The translations under genes and the position numbers were made by a program. From NCBI GenBank assembly GCA_964607965.1, contig CAZSMH010000090.1, positions 1 to 5,234 of the forward strand: a stretch of 5,234 nt of DNA, read 5' to 3'. How positions within the stretch are numbered: the first letter of the stretch is position 1; each line of letters begins with the position of its first letter. Under the pieces are notes generated by a model that worked only from the letters and a program-made list of their open reading frames with translations, ran no database searches and was not told the origin of the DNA. This DNA is from SZUA-584 sp964607965 (lineage in GTDB: Bacteria; Bacillota; Clostridia; Christensenellales; SZUA-584). Shown piece by piece: positions 1 through 5,234 of the stretch.

Positions 1-147
1 CAGGTTCATAACAAGCCCTCCAATAAATGCCCCGATTATGCCTACAAAAATATTTGCGAAAACACCCATAGACTGATTGTTTTTCATTATCATGCTGGCA
101 ACCCATCCTGCCAGCCCGCCCAATATAATCCACGCAATTATTCCCAT
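1..147 (-). CDS. GlsB/YeaQ/YmgE-family small membrane protein (partial, 3' end outside window)
   Basis: The first 49 codons of a minus-strand gene are visible, starting with ATG at 147-145 and open to the left edge. The translation begins MGIIAWIILGGLAGWVASMI and continues with a second glycine-rich hydrophobic stretch (VGIIGAFIGGLVM). This matches the opening of the transglycosylase-associated / GlsB/YeaQ/YmgE stress-response membrane family: about 80-90 residues, three short glycine-rich membrane segments, and a lysine/glycine loop after the first. Roughly half the protein should therefore lie beyond the window. A strong Shine-Dalgarno sequence, AGGGAGGT (complement of 157-164), sits about 9 nt upstream and supports this start. 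The biochemical function of the family is not well established; members are often stress-induced. The gene is divergent from the lipoprotein gene at 327 and has its own promoter candidate. The family call is from pattern recognition of the N-terminus only. Confidence 0.85.
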   Translation of the reverse strand, partial: MGIIAWIILGGLAGWVASMIMKNNQSMGVFANIFVGIIGAFIGGLVMNL

Positions 148-234
148 GTTTTTTGTACCTCCCTGTACAGTTTTGGTATAAAAATATTTTTAGCCTTCGT
201 TATATAAAATATACACCCAAGCAAAAACTGCATT

Positions 235-263
235 AAAATAAGATAGTTAATCTATCTTGCCAA
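235..263 (-). promoter_or_regulatory. Sigma-A-like promoter for the GlsB-family gene
   Basis: Read on the minus strand there is a -35 box TTGGCA (complement of 258-263, 5/6 to TTGACA), a spacer of exactly 17 bp, and a -10 box TATTTT (complement of 235-240, 4/6 to TATAAT). Transcription would start near 228, giving a leader of about 80 nt before the ATG at 147. The boxes and spacing are seen in the sequence; promoter activity is inferred. A second AT-rich stretch nearer the gene contains TATAAC on the minus strand but lacks a good -35 at proper spacing. Confidence 0.5.
240..258. repeat. Perfect inverted repeat (possible operator) inside the promoter spacer
   Basis: AAGATAG at 240-246 and CTATCTT at 252-258 are perfect reverse complements separated by TTAAT. 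The dyad fills the 17-bp spacer between the -35 and -10 boxes of the minus-strand promoter candidate and touches one base of each box. A protein bound here would block RNA polymerase, or act MerR-like by distorting the spacer. No known regulator motif is recognised. In AT-rich intergenic DNA a chance 7-bp dyad is possible, so the operator role is an inference. Confidence 0.4.
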
Positions 264-326
264 TATTTAAGCTTAATATTTTAAGGCTGCTTCGGATAAG
301 AATAAATATTAAAAGGAGGCCTAAAA

Positions 327-530
327 ATGAAAAAAATTATAGCTGCATTTGTGTTATTTTTAATGTCAGCCGCATTTCTTACAGGCTGCACAGTGGATAA
401 CAATACTCCAGGAGCCACGCCTCTTTTGCCCGATGTGTCTCCGATGATAACGCCTTCGCCCAACATCGGAGCTACACCCGGAGCAGGGGTTCCTGGCCAG
501 GGGTGGAGCTTAGGACAGGACAGTTACTAA
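327..530 (+). CDS. Small secreted lipoprotein, function unknown (67 aa)
   Basis: ATG at 327 is preceded by a strong ribosome binding site (AAAAGGAGG, 311-319) at normal spacing; the TAA stop is at 528-530. Residues 1-20 form a type II signal peptide: Lys2-Lys3, a hydrophobic core, then the lipobox LTGC with the lipidated Cys21. The mature part is only 47 residues, rich in Pro, Thr, Gly and Asn (for example TPSPNIGATPGAGVPGQG), with no recognisable domain. It looks like an unstructured surface tether rather than an enzyme. It is monocistronic, divergent from the GlsB-like gene and convergent with splB, and ends at its own terminator. I found no convincing promoter for it. A Gly/Asn-rich open stretch in the +1 frame follows the stop region (514-579), so a frameshift near the C-terminus is possible. 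The ORF and its lipoprotein nature are well supported; the function is unknown. Confidence 0.8.
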   Translation: MKKIIAAFVLFLMSAAFLTGCTVDNNTPGATPLLPDVSPMITPSPNIGATPGAGVPGQGWSLGQDSY

Positions 531-591
531 TCAAGGCGGCGCCGGAGAACGAAACGGCAGCGGAACAATGAAACGTTAACCGCCCTTATCT

Positions 592-626
592 GCCTTACTG
601 CATCTGCCGCAGTGAGGCTGTTTTTT
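592..626 (+). terminator. Rho-independent terminator of the small lipoprotein gene
   Basis: GCCTTACTGC (592-601) pairs with GCAGTGAGGC (609-618) through 10 positions, one of them a G-T wobble, around a 7-nt loop. A TGTTTTTT tract follows at 619-626. The T-run is on the plus strand, so it ends the lipoprotein transcript about 90 nt after its stop codon. On the minus strand the same hairpin is not followed by a T-run, so it is a poor intrinsic terminator for the leftward splB/ger transcript. Confidence 0.85.
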
Positions 627-632
627 AAAATT

Positions 633-1634
633 TTATACAGTATATAATACAGGCACGCCGGGAAGTTTTTTTGCCAGCTGTTCTTTTATAAACTGCTCGC
701 CGGCTGCCCTTATATCGTTTCTGTAACAGTACCTTCCGCGCCCCCTTCCCGTCATCAAGGATGCATCATAAAGCTCCTGCGCATTCGGGAAAGCATCATT
801 ATTGATTTTTCTGTGCACATAGCTGTATGTCATAAAAATAATCTCTATAAAAAGCTGCTTTTTGGTTTTTTCAAAAAGTTGGTCGCTTAACGTGTCAATA
901 AGCTGCCCGTACATAGCCTGCCAGTTTTCCAGCATTACAACCGGCGCTATCAGTATGCCCGTTTTGTACCCCGCTTGCGTCAATCGGTTTATAGCTTTTA
1001 TTCTGTCGCTTAAAGACGAAGTGCCAAACTCTACGCTGCGTATTATCTGATTCGGGTTAACGCTCATCCGTATTATAACCCTGCCTTTGTGGGCAAGCGC
1101 AAGCAGCGGCTCAATCATGTCAAATTTGGTCGGAAATGTTATCATGCCTTTTTCGCTTCTGCTAAAGCTCTCTATTGTCCATTCAAGATTGCCCGTTATA
1201 GTGTTTTCCAGCACAAGATCACTGTTGCTGCCTATCTCGAAAACAAGGCTCTTATCAGACTGCGCTGCGGTTTTTAAGAGCTTGTCCATCATCTGTTCAC
1301 GGTTTACAAACAGCCGCATATACGAGCATTTGTTGTAGTTGCAGACCAGATAACAGTAAAGACACATCGCGCTGCAGCCGGACGAAGTATAAGGCACAAG
1401 GAAATCTGAAACCTTATGATTTGGGGTGTATTTTAATGTTTTTCGTACGCCTATTATAAGATGCCGTTTTAACCTGGCAAATTGTTCATTCGGGCTGCGC
1501 CGGAGTTTTTCTATGCTGTTATGGCTTTCTACAGGGATCCAGGGAACAGCAACAAACTTTTCTTTAAGCTGCCTGCCCAGCTGGTATTCAAGCGCGGCAG
1601 GCTCATAGAAAACCTTATCGGGAAACAAAAGCAT
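633..1634 (-). CDS. splB: Spore photoproduct lyase (radical SAM DNA repair enzyme)
   Basis: Spore photoproduct lyase splits 5-thyminyl-5,6-dihydrothymine, the UV lesion of dormant spore DNA, back to two thymines during germination, using a [4Fe-4S] cluster and SAM. The 333-residue length is close to Bacillus SplB (about 342), and similarity runs end to end. The N-terminus has EPAALEYQLG. The radical-SAM motif C87-x3-C91-x2-C94 lies in SGCSAMCLYCYL, with the flanking tyrosines Y93 and Y95 kept. Likely SAM contacts are K170 (PTKF) and S191/N193 (SVN). The glycine-rich GRGRGRYCY (296-304) matches the lesion-binding hairpin region. Oddity: the Bacillus catalytic H-donor Cys141 aligns with Ser136 (FEIGSNSD versus FEASCTSD as recalled), while extra cysteines occur at 98 and 103. 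The Shine-Dalgarno sequence lies only 1 nt from the ATG, so TTG codon 3 (1628-1626) may be the true start. It lies 55 nt downstream of the gerB-type gene, likely in the same operon; both spl and ger genes are forespore (sigma-G) genes in Bacillus. Confidence 0.95.
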   Translation of the reverse strand: MLLFPDKVFYEPAALEYQLGRQLKEKFVAVPWIPVESHNSIEKLRRSPNEQFARLKRHLIIGVRKTLKYTPNHKVSDFLVPYTSSGCSAMCLYCYLVCNYNKCSYMRLFVNREQMMDKLLKTAAQSDKSLVFEIGSNSDLVLENTITGNLEWTIESFSRSEKGMITFPTKFDMIEPLLALAHKGRVIIRMSVNPNQIIRSVEFGTSSLSDRIKAINRLTQAGYKTGILIAPVVMLENWQAMYGQLIDTLSDQLFEKTKKQLFIEIIFMTYSYVHRKINNDAFPNAQELYDASLMTGRGRGRYCYRNDIRAAGEQFIKEQLAKKLPGVPVLYTV

Positions 1635-1635
1635 T

Positions 1636-1642
1636 CTCCTTT
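1636..1642 (-). promoter_or_regulatory. Ribosome binding site of splB that favours a TTG start
   Basis: AAAGGAG (complement of 1636-1642) is the only good Shine-Dalgarno sequence before splB. It ends 1 nt before the ATG at 1634, which is too close, but 7 nt before the TTG at 1628-1626, which is near the optimum. Starting at the TTG removes only two residues and gives a protein beginning MFPDKVFYEP. The spacing is seen in the sequence; start choice is inferred. Confidence 0.55.
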
Positions 1643-1689
1643 ACTGGAACTAAAAAGTATAACCTTGAGAACCAAAATAGTACTCTTTT

Positions 1690-2838
1690 TTACTCTTCAT
1701 TCTCCGGCGGCTGCGCCGCAAGCGCCTCTTTTAGCGCCGCGTCTGCTTTCTTCTTTCTTATCAGGTAAACCGCCAGTATAATGACCGGAATAATAAAAAT
1801 AACAGGTACTATGATAAACGGAAAAACCTCATTAGAATCGAGAATCTCCACAGTGCTTGTTTTGTTCATAAAAGGCATTAAAGCTGCGATATAACCTATG
1901 ATAACAACAGGGAACACAATCGGCCTATGAGACTTGGTTTTTAATACGCCGGCTATAACCTCGCTTCCCATATATGTATACAACGTAAGTTTTAAAAGCG
2001 CAACAGGAAACCAGGCCAGTATGTTAAGCGACTGCATTCTTTCGATAAAACCGAACGCTTTAAGCTGCCGCGCGAAAGTATAATAAGGGTTCCATGCCAG
2101 CTTAGCGTAATCTATGCCCAGCGTCATTATTGTTGGCAAGAGTATCAGCATAAAGCTTATGCCGAAAGTTGCCAGCGCTTTACCGTATGTTCTGTTTATG
2201 CTCGCCTTCCTTACAAGATAATACGAGAACACCCAGAAAATAAGTATTTCTGAGTAACGCGCCGCCGTAATTAAGGCACCTAGATTAAGCTCTAAAAATG
2301 TCGAATCGGCGAAAACAGGTTTGAGGTAGTTGATATTGTAGTTCTCCAACCCGAAAATAAAAAATATAACGACTGTAATAATCGCAAACGGAACAATAAA
2401 ATTGGCTATTCTCGCTATGGTACCCGCGCCCTTGTATGCAGCATATGCTATGGGCACTACCATGAAAAGCATCAGCACCCACGTGGGCGCATCGGGATAA
2501 ACATAAAGATCTAAGAATATCGCCGTTATAAGCATACATGCAGTATAGCAAAATACGAATAATAGTATTATCGGAATAAGAACAAGCTTACCTAGAATTT
2601 TGCCCATAATAATTTCGGCGGACTGGTTTATGCTTACCCCCCTGAATTTGTTCATCAGAAACAGTACAGGAGCATTAAGTATCAGTAAATAGGCAAAAGA
2701 CATAATAAGCACAGCCCATACATCCTGATTCGCGTTAGGCGTCTTTAATATAGGCAGTATGGTATACGGAAACCCCAGCGCACTTCCCACGCCTAAAAGC
2801 AAAAGCTGCAAAGATGTAATAACAGGTTTTGTATTCAT
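1690..2838 (-). CDS. gerAB: GerB-type spore germinant receptor subunit (GerAB/ArcD/ProY transporter-like)
   Basis: This 382-residue polytopic protein is the B subunit of a germinant receptor, an APC-superfamily relative. In Bacillus GerAB it binds the germinant (for example L-alanine) in the inner spore membrane and signals to the A subunit. About ten hydrophobic segments are visible, near residues 8-28, 41-63, 84-111, 119-135, 144-163, 186-208, 221-241, 271-290, 306-324 and 337-361. Family features include the N-terminal SLQLLLLGVGSALGF, RIANFIVPF (143-151) and the FARQLKAFGFIERMQSLNIL block (255-274). A charged tail (RKKKADAALK...PPENEE) follows the last helix and is probably cytosolic or core-facing. 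The start ATG overlaps the gerC-type stop (ATGA, 2838-2835), and the Shine-Dalgarno is weak (GGGGAAG), so translation is probably coupled. The ligand cannot be read from the sequence. Gene order A-C-B differs from the B. subtilis A-B-C order. The symbol denotes the family, not orthology to B. subtilis gerAB. Confidence 0.93.
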   Translation of the reverse strand: MNTKPVITSLQLLLLGVGSALGFPYTILPILKTPNANQDVWAVLIMSFAYLLILNAPVLFLMNKFRGVSINQSAEIIMGKILGKLVLIPIILLFVFCYTACMLITAIFLDLYVYPDAPTWVLMLFMVVPIAYAAYKGAGTIARIANFIVPFAIITVVIFFIFGLENYNINYLKPVFADSTFLELNLGALITAARYSEILIFWVFSYYLVRKASINRTYGKALATFGISFMLILLPTIMTLGIDYAKLAWNPYYTFARQLKAFGFIERMQSLNILAWFPVALLKLTLYTYMGSEVIAGVLKTKSHRPIVFPVVIIGYIAALMPFMNKTSTVEILDSNEVFPFIIVPVIFIIPVIILAVYLIRKKKADAALKEALAAQPPENEE

Positions 2839-4061
2839 TGTTCTTCCCCAAACTTAGAAGGTCCTTTTATTTGACCTGTGCGGGTTATTGTTGACTCCAC
2901 CGTCACATAGACCGCCGCTTTTGCAAAATGCTCATCCCAGTTGTCTTTTAGCTCCCGCCATTTGTCCGGAAGCTGCATATGCAATGCACTCCCGAAACCG
3001 AATATGTCGCTTGCAAACTCCTGCTGCGCTTTTTTTATAGCATCGGAAATCTGCCTCTGCATCCTTTCGTCAAAATCTTTTTCTAAAATTTTAAGCCACT
3101 GCGCCTTTGAAACATCAATATTGCCGCTTTCCTCGACTATATCGGTTGTCATTTTTATATTTACGATAAAGCTTATCGTATCGCCGTTTACCGAGGCTTT
3201 TACGTCAGATTTGGACGTACATATCTTATAACCCGTCAGGCCGTCTTTCGAAGGTATCGAAACAACAGAAACGCCCAAATCATTTGTAAGTATGTTATAT
3301 GCCCTTGCCTCATCGCCATTAAAAAACCCCGCAAGCTTGTCATCCTTGAATGCCGCAAGCCCCTCGTATAAAATTATTTTTTTCTCCGTACCCTGCTGAC
3401 TTCCGCCCTCCTGCTGCCCTTTGGTATCGCTTTGAGGCGGTCCTTTGGGCTTTTCAGTTATCTCTGCGACTCCGGCCACCGGCTGTTTGCCGGCGCACAG
3501 ATGGTCCTTTAAAAAATCGAGCGTAGTTACAAATACTGCTTTTGACGTGTGATTTCGCTGAGTTGTGCTTAACAGTTCAAAATAATCGCCTACCAAATCA
3601 GAGAGCCCGGTCGAGCAATAAAAAATCTCTTCCGGCGTTTCGCCCTTTATTACTATTATTATGGATTCCTCGTCAGTAAGATGGCTCCGCAAAAGAAAAT
3701 CAAGAATATTCACTGCCTCGCTTTTTGCTAATCTTTCGGTAAAAAGGCGCACCTTGTTGTGCCCTGCAAACACTTCTTTTTCAACGCTCTTTGAAATGTC
3801 TGCCAGCGCTTCGCGTGCCGATTTCCCCTTCCCCTCTGCAATCAGGTTCGGTGCAATTTCTCCGCCGCCATTGCCCCCTGCAGTACCGGCATGGTCCAAT
3901 ATCTCAGCAGTCAGTATAAACTCGCCGTTATCGTCAATATCGTATATTATACTGTGTATTGCCGCCAATTCCTTTGGCTCCAGTTTGTTCCAGCAGCCGG
4001 CAGCGGTCAGCACGGCAATACACATAGCTAAAATAAGCGTTTTTTTGAATAACGGCTTCAT
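2835..4061 (-). CDS. gerAC: GerC-type spore germination lipoprotein, Ger(x)C family
   Basis: This 408-residue lipoprotein is the C subunit of the receptor, anchored to the outer face of the inner spore membrane. Residues 1-22 are a lipoprotein signal peptide ending LTAAGC, with lipidated Cys23 and the family hallmark GCWN..E directly after. Residues 24-200 form the N-terminal domains, including the conserved block around SAREALADISKSVEKEVFAG (81-100) and ILDFLLRSHLTDEE (119-132). A low-complexity Gln/Gly/Pro/Lys linker follows (about 204-226). Residues 228-395 form the Ger(x)C C-terminal domain, opening with GLAAFKDDKLAGFFN. The length is typical of the family. The ATG at 4061 directly follows the TAA of the gerA-type gene with no intervening base. 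A good AAGGAG (complement of 4072-4077) lies 10 nt upstream, inside the gerA-type coding end. The stop overlaps the gerB-type start by 4 nt. All of this points to one co-translated receptor operon. Family assignment is firm; the specific germinant is unknown. Confidence 0.95.
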   Translation of the reverse strand: MKPLFKKTLILAMCIAVLTAAGCWNKLEPKELAAIHSIIYDIDDNGEFILTAEILDHAGTAGGNGGGEIAPNLIAEGKGKSAREALADISKSVEKEVFAGHNKVRLFTERLAKSEAVNILDFLLRSHLTDEESIIIVIKGETPEEIFYCSTGLSDLVGDYFELLSTTQRNHTSKAVFVTTLDFLKDHLCAGKQPVAGVAEITEKPKGPPQSDTKGQQEGGSQQGTEKKIILYEGLAAFKDDKLAGFFNGDEARAYNILTNDLGVSVVSIPSKDGLTGYKICTSKSDVKASVNGDTISFIVNIKMTTDIVEESGNIDVSKAQWLKILEKDFDERMQRQISDAIKKAQQEFASDIFGFGSALHMQLPDKWRELKDNWDEHFAKAAVYVTVESTITRTGQIKGPSKFGEEQ

Positions 4062-5234
4062 TTAACGCCTTCTCCTTACATTATCTTTGGCTATAGAGAA
4101 AGGCCTGAAAACCATATTTTTTAATTGTACCCGTATAAGGCTGTCTTTTAGTTCCTGCCTTGAAAAAGACGAAAGCATAGGTATGCCGAAAGAATCGGCT
4201 GACGCCAGCTGCGTGAGCATTATTATAAGACCTGTGCCTATGCCGACAAGCCCCATAATTCCGCCTAAAAACCAGAACACTGTTCGGTATATTATTACAA
4301 ACTCCAAAATGTTAGGCAGCATGAAGCTTGTCACCGCCGTAATGGCTACTACGATGACCATAGGCTCGCTTACTATCCCGGCGCTTACCGCCGCCTCGCC
4401 TATTATTAGAGAGCCGACTATTGTTATGGCGGAGCCGACGGCCTTGGGCATGCGCGTTCCTGCTTCGCGCAGCAGCTCGAACATCAGCGTTAGCAACAGC
4501 ACCTCCGCCATAAGCGGCATAGGAGTTTTAATAGTCGCGGCTACAATCCTGGATAAAAATATAGCCGGCACCATCTCTTGATGAAATGTTAATATAGCGA
4601 TTGCAAGACCGGGCAGCAGCACTGTTATAAACAGCGCGAGAAACCTAAGGAACCGAATAATAGTCGTATATACCGGTCTGTTATAGTAATCCTCGGCAGT
4701 ATGAAAGTTTTCTATGAGAAGCTCCGGAGCGGTTAATACATGCGGCGTGCCGTCAACGAGTATAGCAACCCTGCCCTCGAGCATCCTTCCGGCTGCTACG
4801 TCCGGCTTTTGGGTAAGCCCTATACCCGCAACGGGGCAGAAAACATTCTCGCATATGTATTGTTCTATTTCGCCGGATTCGAGTATCATATCCGTATCTA
4901 TCTTTTCTATGCGTTTCCTTACCTCATCTAAAACCCGCCTGTTGACTATGCCGTCTATATACATTATCTCAACAGGTGTGCTCGTCTGCCTGCCGATAGT
5001 CTTGTTTTCTATAATCAGCCTTTGGTTTTTAAGCTTCCTGCGAATAAGGGCGGTGTTAGACCGTATATTTTCGGTAAAACCTTCCTTCGGGCCTCGTATA
5101 ACAGATTCAGCGTCCGGCTCGCCAACCGACCGCTGGTTCCACTGCCGTAGTTCAAAAAGAAATGCTTTTTTCAAGCCTGTGTAAAATACCGCGGCAAAGC
5201 CTGCCAGCACAAATTTTACAAATTCCGATATGTC
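4062..5234 (-). CDS. gerAA: GerA-type spore germinant receptor subunit (partial, 5' end outside window)
   Basis: The A subunit is a membrane protein of the inner spore membrane; Bacillus GerAA is reported to oligomerise as a ligand-gated ion channel. The frame is open to the right edge, giving 390 visible residues. A GTG at 5210-5208 could be read as a start, but similarity continues through it (visible N-terminus DISEFVKFVLAGF), so it is internal. Complete proteins are about 480-550 residues, so roughly 100 are missing. Counting from the edge, EPDAESVIRGPKEGF (39-53) and LEGRVAILVDGTP (152-164) are soluble-domain hallmarks. Membrane segments lie near 194-215, 240-256, 267-288, 292-310 and 316-343, with the signature FELLREAGTRMPK at 252-264. 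A basic tail ends in RRRR. Two cysteines at 128 and 133 lie in a segment (CENVFCPVAGIG) that reads unlike the Pro-rich FPQ-type stretch I expect in relatives. It is the first gene of the visible cluster; the promoter is outside the window. Confidence 0.95.
   Translation of the reverse strand, partial: DISEFVKFVLAGFAAVFYTGLKKAFLFELRQWNQRSVGEPDAESVIRGPKEGFTENIRSNTALIRRKLKNQRLIIENKTIGRQTSTPVEIMYIDGIVNRRVLDEVRKRIEKIDTDMILESGEIEQYICENVFCPVAGIGLTQKPDVAAGRMLEGRVAILVDGTPHVLTAPELLIENFHTAEDYYNRPVYTTIIRFLRFLALFITVLLPGLAIAILTFHQEMVPAIFLSRIVAATIKTPMPLMAEVLLLTLMFELLREAGTRMPKAVGSAITIVGSLIIGEAAVSAGIVSEPMVIVVAITAVTSFMLPNILEFVIIYRTVFWFLGGIMGLVGIGTGLIIMLTQLASADSFGIPMLSSFSRQELKDSLIRVQLKNMVFRPFSIAKDNVRRRR

Noticed and set aside
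267..276. Short palindrome TTAAGCTTAA
   Set aside because: A 10-bp palindrome in AT-rich intergenic DNA has little weight and does not sit at a promoter element I can define.
257..282. Plus-strand promoter for the lipoprotein (TTGCCA at 257-262 with TATTTT at 277-282)
   Set aside because: The spacer is only 14 bp, too short for sigma-A. No other plus-strand box pair is convincing.
281..466. Minus-strand open frame opposite the small lipoprotein
   Set aside because: The plus-strand lipoprotein has a perfect ribosome binding site, signal peptide and terminator; the antisense frame has none.
1635..1689. Separate forespore (sigma-G) or sigma-A promoter for splB
   Set aside because: There is a TATACT on the minus strand, but the bases 17-18 bp upstream match neither TTGACA nor the sigma-G -35 consensus.
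1482..1781. Plus-strand open frame spanning the splB/gerB junction
   Set aside because: It crosses two real antisense genes and the intergenic gap, with no ribosome binding site or recognisable product.
3661..4065. Plus-strand open frame opposite the gerC-type N-terminus
   Set aside because: It lies antisense to the lipoprotein signal peptide and conserved Ger(x)C sequence, and its start is not supported.
4087..4581. Long plus-strand open frame (164 codons) opposite the gerA-type gene
   Set aside because: It is fully antisense to strongly conserved GerA sequence. It has no ribosome binding site I trust, and its serine/threonine/isoleucine-rich composition is typical of a mirrored frame.
4714..5184. 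Plus-strand open frame (156 codons) opposite the gerA-type soluble domain
   Set aside because: It is the shadow of a conserved coding region; the translation shows no family features.
5208..5210. GTG as the start codon of the gerA-type gene
   Set aside because: The frame stays open and GerA-like upstream to the window edge, and the protein would lack about 100 N-terminal residues.

Overview
The window comes from an endospore-forming Gram-positive bacterium of the Firmicutes, most likely a clostridial lineage. The evidence is a tricistronic spore germinant-receptor locus next to a spore photoproduct lyase gene, lipoproteins with classical Gram-positive lipoboxes, and strong AAGGAG-type ribosome binding sites. 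I cannot name the genus. Base composition is moderately AT-rich, and I saw no mobile element, CRISPR array, tRNA or rRNA.

Layout. Positions 1-147 (minus) hold the N-terminal part of a small GlsB/YeaQ/YmgE-type membrane protein that runs off the left edge. Positions 148-326 are a divergent intergenic region. It contains a good sigma-A-like promoter for that gene, with a perfect 7-bp dyad filling the spacer between -35 and -10. Positions 327-530 (plus) encode a 67-residue lipoprotein of unknown function, followed by a rho-independent terminator at 592-626. From 633 to the right edge everything is on the minus strand. In transcription order it reads gerA-type (5' end outside the window), gerC-type, gerB-type, then splB. 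The three receptor genes are tightly packed: a TAA stop directly abuts an ATG, and the next junction is a 4-nt ATGA overlap. splB follows after a 55-nt gap.

How the genes fit together. GerA-, GerB- and GerC-type proteins form one germinant receptor in the inner spore membrane: a membrane channel-like A subunit, an APC-superfamily germinant-sensing B subunit and a C lipoprotein. SplB is a radical-SAM enzyme that repairs the UV lesion typical of spore DNA as soon as the spore germinates. The same-strand layout suggests that the receptor and the repair enzyme may be made together in the forespore.

This is mostly an ordinary sporulation and germination region, and I see no convincing new multi-gene system. 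The best points for a second look are: the SplB residue aligned with the Bacillus H-donor cysteine (Cys141) is a serine here; the dyad sits exactly inside the promoter spacer; the receptor genes and splB may be co-transcribed; there is no obvious terminator for the leftward operon; and the small lipoprotein may have a frameshifted tail.
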